Below are positions 43,747 to 55,357 of a DNA stretch of 60,000 nt, piece by piece. Each line of letters starts with the position of its first letter. Position 1 is the stretch's first letter. The notes beneath the pieces are model-generated. The model did no database searches. It was not told where the DNA came from and saw nothing but the letters and a program-made list of their open reading frames with translations. Source of the DNA: Takakia lepidozioides (Eukaryota; Streptophyta; Takakiopsida; Takakiales; Takakiaceae); the NCBI GenBank assembly GCA_030704615.1, contig CM060734.1, positions 55,198,042 through 55,258,041 of the forward strand. Direction: 5' to 3'. Position numbers and translations under genes: made by a program.

Positions 43747-44011
43747 ATGACTGCAATCCCAGTCATTCATCGACTCGACACCCTGCTTCAATCCACCAAC
43801 TTAGCCCTAAATCTTTGCTTCTTGGATCATCGCCAACAACCGCAGGGAATCCTCGACTCTTCGAAGACATACACCCGAGCACAAATTATCGTAGCTTGTA
43901 ATTATCAGGACCGCATTGACGAAGTGGCAGCATTTATGCTGCAGTGATGGCAAGGGTATGGAGCTCGAAGCAGCGAGAAGAGCAGTATCTATGTGCAAGC
44001 CTACCGAAGGT
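43747..44011 (+). CDS. Unrecognised first exon, possibly frameshifted
   Basis: Starts MTAIPVIHRLDTLLQSTNLA and runs to DRIDEVAAFMLQ. One base further on the frame DGKGMELEAARRAVSMCKPT continues up to a GTAACT donor (about 44011). The one-base shift at 43947 is either a mutation or a sequence error. I do not recognise the protein and did not find a second exon with confidence. Confidence 0.4.
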
Positions 44012-44750
44012 AACTGAGGATGTGATTTGTGAGTCCTCTTTTCCTCTTCCACAGCCTGCATTTCGGCCACCCTTCCCACCTGCACTCCAATTTCCGACAG
44101 GACTTTCCGCACCACGCCGCTGTGTTGACGATGTTTCTCTACTCTGATTAGCTTTGGACGATTGGAAGACATTGTATGCAAGTTTTGAAGGTTGGTGGAA
44201 GTCCTTAGTTTGGGTTGCTAGCTTCGGGAGCCATAGTGTACGCAGTTGCAAAATAGTATAATCCAAACCCTCAGTGTGTCCGCACATGTTGCCAGTTGAT
44301 ATGGAAGTTGGGCAGAGTGTAGTGGCCGACTGGGGGACGGGCTCAAGAGGATCTGAGCTCAGGGATTTTGTTGGCTTTGGTCTGCTGGATCTTCCTTCTT
44401 CCTCTTTTGACGTTTGACATAGAATTAGCACTGGCGGAATTCGTTAGTTTGTTCTTTGGTATGGGTAAAAGTAATATGGTGCACCACCGGTGATGACAAG
44501 CAAGGTACCATGAGCCTCTGCAGGAATAAATGCGCACCGAGGTAGCTATCCTACCCGGCCTGCAGGGGGCGTAGATTATTGTGCCGTCATGCTAATCTGA
44601 GGTGTTTGTCTGGCAATGTCCATGTCTTGGGTTGCGCCCAGGTTCCCGCTTTTGCTGATATTAAGGGTTTGGCTGACTCATGCAGCAAAGTGGATATGTT
44701 TTGTCCGTACTGTATACCGTGGCAATGCAAAATATTGAGATGAACTTCAC
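44012..44750. other. Stretch with only unclear frames
   Basis: A minus-strand frame of about 165 residues (43934-44431) and plus-strand frames overlap here. Neither has domain or splice support that I can defend. Further exons of the minus-strand gene at 44751-45532 may be present. Confidence 0.35.
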
Positions 44751-45532
44751 CTCTGGTAGCAGGAGCCTCTGGAGATTGACTGAAAACATAATGCTTTGAG
44801 TCGGGGGTCCTTCCTGAGCTGAGGAGGTGATCTCCAAGCACAGGATATCCTTTTCAGACTGGCACTGGCTTGACTTATTCTTAAAGTAAGTTTTTTGACC
44901 TTCAAGAAAGACTTTCTAATCTTTTTGAGGTGCTTAGATGTTGTAGGCATGCTAGGAAACGAGGTAGTGGTAAGGTTGGATGTGTCTGCAGCTTGTGGAT
45001 TGCAAGGGTTACAGGTGGCAATTGGAGCCACAGCTTCAATCCCAGATATGGGAGACAAAGAAGAAGTGTCACCTATTTTGAATGTATGAGTCGTGCATAT
45101 AGTTTGCAATTCTACAAGAATGTCTTTCTACCAATGACCCTCTTTCCAAGTCTTCGTTGGCACAAGCATTGTTGCATTTGCAGTCTCCCACAAAAACAAA
45201 TAAATAGATAAACACAAACCCATGAGTATTGGTGTGTGTACATCTGGTATTACTCACCATTCATATTCTAGGGTTGATGATGCTCATTGCTGTTGTTTTT
45301 GTCCTTCATGTCTTCTTGTCTAGAACAAAACACTCCTGAAAATGCCTCAAGTGGTGTGTGGCTAAAACACAACTTGTTCACAAGGCTTCGGAGACTCACC
45401 TTTGCTACTGCCAGCTTTATTGAAAACCTGAATGGTTGAAGAAGAACAGTGATAGGTGCATGTCGCATGGTCTGGTTGAATGTGATTTGAAGGTCCGATT
45501 CTTTTGGGCAGCGGTATTTCCACTTCATCACG
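44751..45532 (-). CDS. Unrecognised minus-strand gene, three internal exons
   Basis: Exons with AG/GT borders and continuous phase: 45400-45532 (RDEVEIPLPKRIGPSNHIQP ... FNKAGSSK plus one base), 44900-45072 (DTSSLSPISGIEAVAPIATC ... TSKHLKKIRKSFLK, phase 0) and 44751-44849 (DILCLEITSSAQEGPPTQSI ... LQRLLLPE, phase 0). The middle exon is Ser/Thr/Pro-rich with a basic end. I know no family. The gene would run towards the plus-strand ZFWD gene in head-to-head orientation, its 5' exons lying at or beyond 45533. Ends are not resolved. Confidence 0.5.
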
Positions 45533-45781
45533 CTGTGCATAAAGCAAAGTTGTTTACATAAGAACCTCGGTCCTCCTCTGAAGGCAGATTGGATAGAACT
45601 ATTGATGTTAGTTAGGATCTTAATTCTTGAATTGCTCATGGTCATGATCTTTCTCTGCAGGGGCAGATCCCTTCTTCTCTCAATACCACTGGAGCTGCTG
45701 GGTTTTGAGCTTGTGCATGTCATAAGGGCTTGTACATGCTGGGTTTCCTTCCATGTAACCAGGGTGCCATATAGGGTGAAG

Positions 45782-48700
45782 ATGGCAAGCATGGATGTCA
45801 ATGACGGTCCTGCCAGGGCCGGCAGCAAGCGACACTACCCAGGGGTTGGGGGCCGGGGACAACAAGTTTGCAGATTCTGGCAAAATGGGAGATGCATCAA
45901 AGGTGATGCTTGCCAGTGGTTGCACCCAGGCAACCCAGGCCCCACAGGCCGTGGCGCAGGAGCCGGTGGGAATGGAACTTATGTAAACGATGAGAGGGGA
46001 GGCTGGGGATCCACAAGTGGCAGTGGATTTTCTAGTGGTAGGCAAAGAAATGTCTCAGCTAGATGGGGTAGGTCCCGCGTAGGGCAGCGAGAGGGTGCGC
46101 AGCGGAGCACAAAGTGGAAGCCTTGCTTCAATTGGCTTAAAGGTCACTGCTCGCATGGAGAAGATTGCAATTTTCTTCACACTCACACCACCGCCCCCGA
46201 TGTGGAGATGATTACCCAGCTTGATGGCCATGAAAAGGTACCCTTTGTAGCTTGCTACTGTCATCACAATGCAGCTCTCTTATAACCATAAATACATGAT
46301 GTCAGAATATAAACATCCAGGAAGAGGGCCACTGTAATCCCAAGTTTTACTCCATTCAGCCTTTTCTTTCGTCTTTGTGGCAGCAGGTGCGAAGGTAGGT
46401 ATACTGGTTTGCTATCTGTGGCTCTTTTGTCTCGCACCCTCCTTCACCCTCTCTTCTGACTCCAACATCAAGGGATACTCGTTTTGATGCACTCCGTGGG
46501 TTTGGCAGGCAGTCAGAGCAATAGCATTGCCAGCAGGATCTTCCCAGCTTTATACAGGTGGTCAAGATGAAACTGTGCGTATGTGGGACTGCACCACGGG
46601 CATGGTAATCGCTACATATTCACTTTCCTCTTGTGTATGTTGCTCTTGTCTAACCAGTGAAGATAGGGTAAAATAGGGTAAGGTAGGGTTTGACAAAGGG
46701 CAGGGGGGTTGTTGGCTTCAGTGTACCGGTGTGGTACAGATGGGAGGAGATGTGGGTGCTTTGCTAAGTGCACCTGGATGGTTGTTTATTGGTCTCATCA
46801 ATGAGGTGAAGGTAAATTTTCAGTCCACATTTACTATGGACTCCCCAACAATGTCTATGAGCTTGTCCTTCAAAGTTTGCTGCAATGGCAGAAGACATAC
46901 AGATTTTTCTGTTTGCCGGTTTTTCTGAGCCAGTTTCAAGTTCCCCTACTAACACCGAGGCACCTGGGTAAACAGACATGGAATATGCAGACATCGGCAC
47001 AACAGAGCTTGAGTGGGCCCAAAGGCCAAGTGCATGCACTTGCCGTGAGTAGTGAAGGTGTGCTTTTTGCTGGCACTCAAGTAAGCTGCATATTTCTCGA
47101 TTCTCTCTAGAAGCAATTGTTGGTCTTTTAGGGAGGGCATGGTTTCATGTCTCCTAGAATGATGTCATTATTAGCGAAAATTCTCATAAATCTTGTGTAA
47201 TAGTGTGTATGAGCAGTAGGGGTCATGTTATAGCATGTTCCCTACTGTGCGGGGTGTAAAACCCCACCTGGCTTTGGAGGGTTAGTATCTTTTTCAAGTG
47301 TGCCTCTGTTGCATGATGGTCAGAGCTCATGGAGAGTAATAAATGAATGCATGTGTTTCTATCTCCTTTTTGCTCTCCTCACCCCTTGGTGATGTATTGG
47401 TCAGGATGGGAATATCTTGGCTTGGAAATTCAGCCCAACCACAAACTCGTTTGAGCCAGCTACGGCTTTCTCTGGTCACACTGGCCCTGTGATAACACTT
47501 CTCTTCACCAGCAACCGCCTTTACTCTGGTTCCATGGACAGATCAATTCGGGTACATATCTAACCTACTGAGTTGAAGGTTGTCCGTTATATCTGGTGGC
47601 CTGTTGCTGTGCTTCACCACCTGTAAATCAAGAGGGAATCTTGTGAATAAGCTAAAAGTGTGTAAACAAATTTGGGATGGCAGGTTTGGGAACAATCAAC
47701 AGGACAGTGCATACAAACACTCCAGAGCCATGCCAATGTGGTGATGGACCTCCTCTGCTGGGAGCAGTTCCTGCTGTCCTGCTCTCTCGATGGGACAATT
47801 AAGGTATATGAGATGTTGTTGGGTTGCCTCTTAAAATATGCCTCTGTAGATATTGATAAAGGCTCACTGTGTCGAGAAGCATGTGTCATATTTGATGGTA
47901 TCATTTAGTTGGACTCCATGGACTGTTGCAGGTGTGGGCATCCAATGTTGCTGGTCAATTGGAGGAAACCTTCACGTTCCCTGAAGTTGAAGGTGTAGAT
48001 CCACGCAATGTAAGCTTTTCCAAGTCCCTTTGTCTCCAGAACTTGTTACTCTTCCCCTACTAATTATCGTACTCCACTAGATCAAGTCTCAACCACCACA
48101 TGGCTGCCACCATCCACCAAAACATCTTCCTGGTTCCTGAGGTAATAGGAGAACCCTTTGATCCTCCTCAAGCTATCATCCTCCAAAAGCAGGCGAGAAA
48201 CATGCTGGTCAAAGATCATCTTAGGGAGATACTTGCACAAAGCACTTTTTGCAGAGTTGTCCCCACAAGTTCTGAGTAGTTCCCAGATCCTTTGGATCAA
48301 GGGACACAACTTTAGAGTAAGATTTTGGGTAGTATGTAAAGGATCAGTTGTTTTCTCTGCTATTTACTACATTGTTAGGTGAAGAACTGAGATAGCTCGT
48401 CCTTGGCTGCGGCCTTGAGCTTATGAGGACCTGGAGCACCTCCTAGATGAGGCTGAGCAATATTTTTTGGATGGGTGCTCTTATATGTCCTCTAGGCTAG
48501 AGTCAACTATGTTGGGGTAAGTAAGGGTCTCTATTTGGTGTTGCATTGCTCATCATGCATGTTTTTTTTTGCAGGGAGCTCTAAAAATGTGTGGATGCAA
48601 TGACGAAGCAGGCAAGCCAGTGTTGCTCTGTTCATACAATGACAACACTGTCCGGCTTTACGATCTTCCCACGTAAATATTGTTCTTTCCTTCTTTTAGA

Positions 48701-49057
48701 CTCGGATATGCGATTGTATGAGTGTGTGGGCAATCTGTGAAAGACGTCAGTTGGCAAATCTGTGCTGCTGTGGACATCTGCTTCCTGGAAGTTTTGGCAT
48801 GGTGGAAGTAACAGAGAACATCTAGTAGCTACTCGAATGCTGCCCTGTGCTCGGTGGTGAATCTTTTTGAGTATCTTGCTCTCAATATAGTCTTCTCTTA
48901 ATGATGCAGTTTCAGCGAAAGAGGGCAGCTGTTCTCAAGGGAGGAGGTGCGGGCACTTGAGAAAGGGCCTGGGGGCCTTGTGTTTTCCGGAGACAGCTGT
49001 GGTGTGGTTAAGGTCTGGCGTTGGACCGGAGTTCAACTGCCACCTGCTGCCTGTTGA
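45782..49057 (+). CDS. CCCH zinc finger and WD40 repeat protein (ZFWD family)
   Basis: Nine exons with perfect phase: 45782-46237, 46509-46604, 46740-46811, 46976-47080, 47405-47551, 47684-47803, 47932-48009, 48575-48672, 48910-49057; 439 residues, the usual ZFWD size. Two CX7CX5CX3H fingers: CRFWQNGRCIKGDACQWLH (about residue 31) and CFNWLKGHCSHGEDCNFLH (about residue 120). Six or seven WD repeats follow: LYTGGQDETVRMWDCTTG, FAGTQDGNILAWKF, LYSGSMDRSIRVWE, LLSCSLDGTIKVWA, SYNDNTVRLYDL, FSGDSCGVVKVWRW. CCCH fingers bind RNA and the propeller binds partners; plant members are plant-specific with little-known targets. All motifs are intact, so it is likely functional. The start is the first ATG of the exon. 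Confidence 0.93.
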
Positions 49058-49377
49058 AGTGTCTTTTTTTGAGCGCCACTAGTAGTGCCCCTCAGAGAGA
49101 AAGATGCCCTTGTTCTGGGGCAAGATATTGGACTACCTAACATTGCCCCATTATCCTCTGTGGATATATGCAACTTCACTGAGCTTAAGCCAAGTTGGCA
49201 ATCAGATCTGCCACCCGGCACTGGTTGAAGTGTCTTCTTTGATACGCCACCTCAAAGAGAAAGATGACCTCTTTCCGGGGCAGATATTAGACTGTCTACA
49301 TTGTGCCCATATCTTCTGTGGATCTACACAACTTCACTGAGTTTAAGCAAAGTTGCCAATCAGAGCTTGCATCATGG
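49036..49377 (+). repeat. 171-bp tandem duplication including the ZFWD stop region
   Basis: Copy 1 (about 49036-49206) contains the last codons and TGA, followed by TTGAAGTGTCTT, GAGAAAGATG and CAACTTCACTGAG. Copy 2 (about 49207-49377) repeats these blocks with about 15% difference. Confidence 0.8.
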
Positions 49378-49523
49378 GCATACCTTTGTTACATTATGTC
49401 GTCTCAAAAGAATGGAACCAACTGAGGGTCTTTTACAATTTGAAGCCTTTGAATAGCCTGGACTTCTCCAGAGTTTTGTTCAAAATTGAACTGTCTTGTT
49501 ACTGTATTTTATTCCTCTTTCAG

Positions 49524-51767
49524 GTGGTTACCAGTCAATTTCTGTCTCTTCCACTGGAGACAGGAGATTCAGGGTATGGGAAAAATTACCCTCATTTGTT
49601 CCTCAGAATAAAAAGTCGAAAGGGGGTGTGACACTTGCAGGAATCCCATGTAATATTGTTAAGGTAAAATAGCAGTCTGTGACTGTGCGATGAGTGCAAG
49701 GTACTAGAAGACTTTTTCAGGACTCAGTCCATCTCCCTTTCTTTGCAATGCAACTTTCAGAAGGCATGAGGATCTTCTTGCTTGGTTTTTCTTCACATCT
49801 ATTGAGCGAATGGAAACTTCACCTGAGAATTGAGCCAAGCTCTTTCCTTCCAGCTTCAAGCCTATTACTCGTGCCTGGTTGTTTCGTCATCAGTTCAAGG
49901 GTGTAAATTTGAGTTCGGCATGGGTGCAGGTTCTGAGAAGCCTTTTCATGTTGAACCATGCCACAGATTTGGGTTGCAATTGTTATGAAACTCAATAAGC
50001 GTTTGTATCTATTTACATCTATTCTTGATCCAAAAGATGTACCTGCCCAAGAGACCTCAATAGTAGATAGTAATGGCCGTTCCGCTCAACTATCAGAGCA
50101 CTGAGGCCAAATTTTGTGCCTTTGGGCAGCCAAGCTCTCTTCTACCTTTTTGCTCTTGAAGGCTGATTCCTGTCCTGGCTGAGGAAACCATTGCATGCTT
50201 TCGTTGCCTTTTGAGGGACCTATGGCCTATAGAAACTGTCTACCTGAGACTATCCTTGGACACAAATTAGAATGCATAATGACATCTATAACTGTTTTTT
50301 CAGTTAAATATGGAAATAAATTCCTGTTGCTGTCACACTGATGTGTGGGTGAGGCAGGTTTGGAACTGCTTTGAGCAAACTTATGGAGACCTTGCCAGCA
50401 TGCTGAGGGTACATTGGGCTTTCATCATTCAGGTTGCTGTGAACAGGTTGCTGTAACTTACTGTAACTAAGTGTTGCTTTTGTGTATGTGGTCAGTACTA
50501 GTTTGTAAGCGCTCTTACGTACAAGTTCTCTATCAGCCTCAGTATGAAAGGGTACGGACAGACCTACTAGAGTGGAATTTGATGCTGAACAGCTTTTAGG
50601 AGGACTGGAATGCTTTTTTCACGGACACATGCAAATGCTTTGTTATATGTCTTCAAGGTCAGTGTGTTAAGAAAATGCTCTCCTTGTGAGACACAGGTCA
50701 CATTCTACAATCTAGTCTGCACAGCATAAGGTGTTTCTGTTGACAAACTACAGTTGACTGGAATAGAGGTTACAGTAATATTTGAAGCCACAGTGCAAAG
50801 CCAGTTAATGGTAGCAGTTGTGCGGCTGCAAGCGTGCAGTTTTAACTCAATGACAAAGATGTACCTGATAACAAGCTAATCACCACCAGGCAGGGGGATG
50901 AAGACAACATGTGATGTAAAGAAGATTTACACTGTTATGCTGAGGATGTCACCTTTTCTCAGGGCTAACACAGTTCACGATGTATAACGGGTGTAGCACA
51001 GAAGGAAGGAGGCCTTATCCGTGGCCTTCACGGAAAGTTCATTTCAGCAGCTGATTGAATGCTATCGCTTCCCGACCTTTGGCCCTGCTTGTCATCTGAC
51101 CTTGATCACATGGCCCCGTCATCACTAGGTGCTCCTGTCCCTGTGGATCAGAAGACCAATTTGTGCTGATGTCACTGAATTGGATGGATTTTTGTAGTAC
51201 TAATGCCGGGGAAGTTCAATTCTCTCTCACTAATTTGTGCTGTGTGCCAACCAGATAACAGTGCAGAAGACGCCTGCTGAACATGGTGTAAATGTCTTAC
51301 TTGGAGGTCAGGAGCCAGGGCCGGCAGGTACTTTCCATGTGAACGCACTATCCTCTTTTTATTTTATGTTTTAGTTGGGTTAATTGGTTTGTTTAATTGG
51401 TTTCAGGTGTCCTTAGCAAAGCCCAGAGATATTCAGAAATTCATCTTAGGTCTGAACAACCAATAAATATTTGTTGTGACAGTCATTGAGAAAATCCAGC
51501 AACAGCAGGAGCATCACTAGCTCTGAATGTTGTTTGACCTGATATCTGTGACATGGTGCTCTATGATCCACAACAGGGCTTTCATAAACCCTCACATTTC
51601 CTGTATACTATGAGCTCATGTACTTTCTGTCACAATGTTTTGGAAATGTGAGAGTGCTGATTTGTGATTTCATTGCATTCTCATGTTCGTAAATATGGTT
51701 TGATGTTGCAGGGGTTCCCCAACACGGGCATGAATGGGTTTGGTGCCTCCTGCCAGGATGGGAGCAG
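49524..51767 (+). CDS. Unrecognised plus-strand gene, four phase-consistent exons
   Basis: 49524-49663 (phase 2 to 0): GYQSISVSSTGDRRFRVWEK then VTLAGIPCNIVK. 50358-50408 (0 to 0): VWNCFEQTYGDLASMLR. 51255-51327 (0 to 1): ITVQKTPAEHGVNVLLGGQE. 51710-51767: GVPQHGHEWVWCLLPGWEQ before GTATTCC. Borders are AG/GT and phases agree throughout. STGDRRFRVWE looks like a WD-type strand, but the family is not identified. Upstream exons were not found between the ZFWD gene and 49524, so this may be a gene remnant. Confidence 0.4.
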
Positions 51768-52850
51768 GTATTCCATATGGGCCGCCAGTGCTGGACTTGC
51801 CTCCACCTGGTCCACAGCTTTTGCAGGATCTACTTTCCCCTGGCATCGTCCCCCTCAGGTCCACAAGAAGTTCCCTTGGACTTGAGATAGAGCTGTATGA
51901 TGTGAGAGTCCCAAATCTCGCTCAAGAATCTCATTCTACTCCAAATGTGTCTCATTGCAGCAACTATGCAGAATGACTTCATCTTGCTTGTTCCAGTTTG
52001 ACCTTTTTTTCGCTGGTTATAGTACTGTTATTGATGTGCCTTTCATATGAAACCTGGCCTTAGAAGTTGTCAAGGGGCTTTTGAATGGTTCTGAAGCCTC
52101 CAGGCGTGCAAACCTTAAAACATTGAACCATCTCGTCTCAATGTGTTGTGAAGTCACAGGGAACAGCTTTCCCACTTGAGTAGTTTTGGTGCATTACAGC
52201 TCCAGCTCAGAACCAGCTCAGCAGTTGGCTCTTCCAAGCTGAAATTCTACTCAAACTGAAACTGGATTTACTTCAGAGGCCTTTCTATGCTGGAACAAGC
52301 CCACAATCCCAGTAAAATCCGATATTTCTCTTGATTTTAAGTCGAAGACAAGGATTTGTACAGACAACTTCACAGCATCCTGGACGAGTGCTCCACAACA
52401 GAACAACCTCACCACAAGTTTGTATTTCGAGCTAGTGAATGATGAGAGACCACACATCTGAGTCTGTATGGCAGGTGCAGGGGCAATTCCAGGCAGTGGA
52501 GTGATGCCAGGGGCCATCTTCATTTGTAGCAGATTCCACCCCTTCCCCCCGGTTGTCCTCCAGGGGATGCAACTCTAACTTCGAAGACCATTGGCCCTCA
52601 AGCATCTGCCCTCTTCTGGCGGCTCTTTTCTCAGCCGCCGTCCTGCAGTTAGTGGTATGTGATGTTTGCTGATTTTAAGGGTACAGGAAGGCCTTGTTTA
52701 GGTCTTGCAACAGTGAAGTTCAGAGTGCCCGGTGCTGTCTTGGTTAGACTTGTGTGGTTCAAGACTAGTGAAAGCATTTGGTCTGTAAATCCAGAGTGAG
52801 GAACTACTGATAAATATTAAGACAGGTGTATACTTAGGTACTTTTGCCAG
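51768..52850. other. Stretch without a resolved gene
   Basis: A Gly/Pro-rich plus frame at 51734-51900 (GIPYGPPVLDLPPPGPQLLQ) and AGAIPGSGVMPGAIF after an acceptor at 52471 could be exons. No chain of phases could be built. Confidence 0.35.
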
Positions 52851-52970
52851 ATGCAGAATTGGTAATGTCAGCAATATCACAGACCGATTTGGCACCAGTT
52901 GTGGAAGACTGGTGTCCAGGCTGTATCCAGGCGTTGCAGCCTTTGGGAGCAGGGGATGAAAGTGCCTGGA
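52851..52970 (+). CDS. Possible internal exon of an unknown gene
   Basis: Acceptor TTTTGCCAG, AELVMSAISQTDLAPVVEDW, CPGCIQALQPLGAGDESAW, donor GTAAGA. No stop in frame; family unknown. It may belong with the exonuclease exon at 54225. Confidence 0.35.
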
Positions 52971-54224
52971 GTAAGAGCCAATATGGGCTCCATCCATCTG
53001 CCAGGCCTTCCAATTCCAACCTAATCAGCCCCAGATTCCCAGACCTCAGACGGATATAGTTCTCGACCATCTCACCAACATCAAACCTCAAGATGCAATG
53101 ATCCTGAAACAAGTGTGCGACTCCCACTCTTTCCTTTTGAAGCTCTCATGTACTATTGAATGGGCAACAATGTATTCTTCTCTTGAGGAGATTTTTTGTC
53201 CACTTTTCTGAAATTTCACAATGACAAGTATTTGAGAACCTACTGCTTTGAAGTTGTGAAGGCACTGAAATGGTGAATGAATTACATGCATGTCCAGAGA
53301 TTGAAGAGGATGAGGATATCACGGTCACACAGAACAGGCCACCACCCCGAGATGTCTTCTCACCGCAGCAGCTGCAGCGAGCATGGGTTGGGACCTGCAT
53401 GTTTTCCAGACCAGATCTGAGTAGCCACTGGAACATGTGTAGCTGTAGAACTGCTCAGGACAAGGATCTAAGTTCACTCTGGATAACCAAAGAATGTGAC
53501 CATGGGTTGGCAACAAGCAAAATGGGAGATTGCCTGATCATGCATTTGGTACGCAATGAAATGATTTCCAAATGGAGAAGCCCCTGTGGATGGAAAAGCA
53601 ATGTGCGAGACATGGAGCAGTTAGTACTATGTCATTGATTTTCTGTAGTTTGAACATGTGGCTTGAAGTCGATTCTGAGCGCAAAGACCTACAATTTCAG
53701 TAATTTCCTTCCCAAAACTGCTTAACACCAGACAAGTCTTTTGGGCTACTAGTACAGCTTCCCAACGATGCATTTGTTCCTGTGAGATGCTGTGTGTCCA
53801 TGAGGGCTTTTACTGTTCTCTACTGACCCTATTTCTTGTGAGCCTTGCTAATCAAGGCTCTTCTTGACCCTGGGGAACCTATGTGTTCTTCTCAAATTGG
53901 AAGAAGAAAGGTAATAAGCCCTTCAATTGTGAAAAAGATTTGTGGGATCCACTTCTGCTTTACTGGAATTCCCCTGAACAAGTCACAAAGACTCAACCAT
54001 GAAACATGCACTTGCCAGCATAAGGAACATGTCACATTGGGGCCGTGCGGGGGGTTGCTGGCCAAGCCACATGATTGGTTTAAGTATGAGAGGAGTTCCT
54101 CTCATTGCCTATATATTATATATAAAATCAGGCGGCTTGGTAAGTATGAGAGGAGTCAGGAGTCAGGACTCCCTTTCATTTCCCATATATTAAATCAGTT
54201 CCTGTTTTCATTATTGCATGCAAG
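52971..54224. other. Stretch with one coding-like frame
   Basis: The plus frame 53270-53420 (HACPEIEEDEDITVTQNRPP, then PRDVFSPQQLQRAW) looks coding but has no clear splice partner. A duplicated TAAGTATGAGAGGAGT block is at 54083 and 54140, each followed by C-TTTC/TCTCATT and a TATATTA stretch. Confidence 0.35.
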
Positions 54225-54455
54225 GGAGCTGTTGACCTCAGCGCACAGGCTTCTCATAAATCGAAGCTGAAATTGCAGTTGACATCTAGTCTCAAGGGAA
54301 TAGCCAAACAAATCATCAACTTTGAAATGTCGAAGCCCATGCGAGTCACGGTGAGTGATTGGGCTACGCCGCTGCTGGATAAATCTCAAGTGCAGTATGC
54401 TTGCCTCGATGCGTGGGCATCTTATGCAATATTAAAGGAGTTAAGCCAAACGTGA
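54225..54455 (+). CDS. Last exon of a DnaQ-like 3'-5' exonuclease
   Basis: Acceptor GCATGCAAG, then SLKGIAKQIINFEMSKPMRV and SDWATPLLDKSQVQYACLDA, stop TGA at 54453-54455. SLKxLA...L...K......SxWxxxxLxxxQxxYACxDA is the Exo III end of the WRN/DEDDy exonuclease fold: Tyr and Asp of YACLDA are catalytic. Plant proteins of this type act on nucleic acid 3' ends. The Exo I and II exons should lie upstream but were not recognised, so this may be a gene end or a remnant. Confidence 0.72.
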   Translation, partial: GAVDLSAQASHKSKLKLQLTSSLKGIAKQIINFEMSKPMRVTVSDWATPLLDKSQVQYACLDAWASYAILKELSQT

Positions 54456-55357
54456 ACTGTTCATCACATCACTCGACGTAACATCTTTTTGTGAGTTCCA
54501 CTCCGCATCATTTCACATGTGATCAACCGAATATTGACATATGAGGTAGATTTGCATACTGCAACTTTCAGGAGGTGATCTCACAAGGAAGCCAAGGAGA
54601 ATTTGTAGTGTCAATGAGTTGGTGCAACTGCCAGGTGCTGATGTCGCCAGTGAACAAAATCTTGCGACTGCGATCTGTTAAATCTTCCACTTCAAATTCG
54701 ACTTCTGTTGTTGTCTTGTTGCCTCTGGTTTGAAACTGATACCTTTGAAGTTCTAGTGCTATTCCTATCTGCACTTCTCTGCCTGTTCTCTGGCTGTCAT
54801 GACTAACAGATATGTGCTTGTTTAACAAGTATCCAGCTTGCTATTTCTATCTGAACCTTTCTGTCATGACATGAATAGCAAGCATCTAACAAGTATCTAA
54901 ATTATCCAACTTGCTATTCAGGGAGCATCAGCTACACTGAAGTGAACAAACACTCTGTAACTGAACAAACACTCAAGATCTCCTGTTTTTGCTCCAGGTA
55001 CAGAACGTATCAAGCATGATGAGGAATGACAATAATAAATTTGATCATGCGGAGGTGGAACATGATACGGTGGTGGTACAGTTGGACTAGTTTTTGGGGG
55101 AGACAATTGAAATTCTAGTAAGAGCAACAAAAGACCAATACTGCCCAAGTAAAACAAACAGCATTTTACAAGTGACTTGCAAGGCAGGGGGGTCCAATAC
55201 AAGTCGCTGATTTTCCCCTCTTCTTTCCTCCATCATTGTCATTTGCAAGTCAGCAAGATGGGGAGGTCAAATATTGGCAAAGATGATGAGATTGGTGCAC
55301 CTGGCATCAGCTCCTGGAGTTCATCTATATATTATATGCTTATTATATATTGTATTG
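54456..55357. other. Intergenic stretch between convergent genes
   Basis: I see no gene. A GCAAGCATCTAACAAGTATC-like block is partly repeated (54825-54910). Confidence 0.5.
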
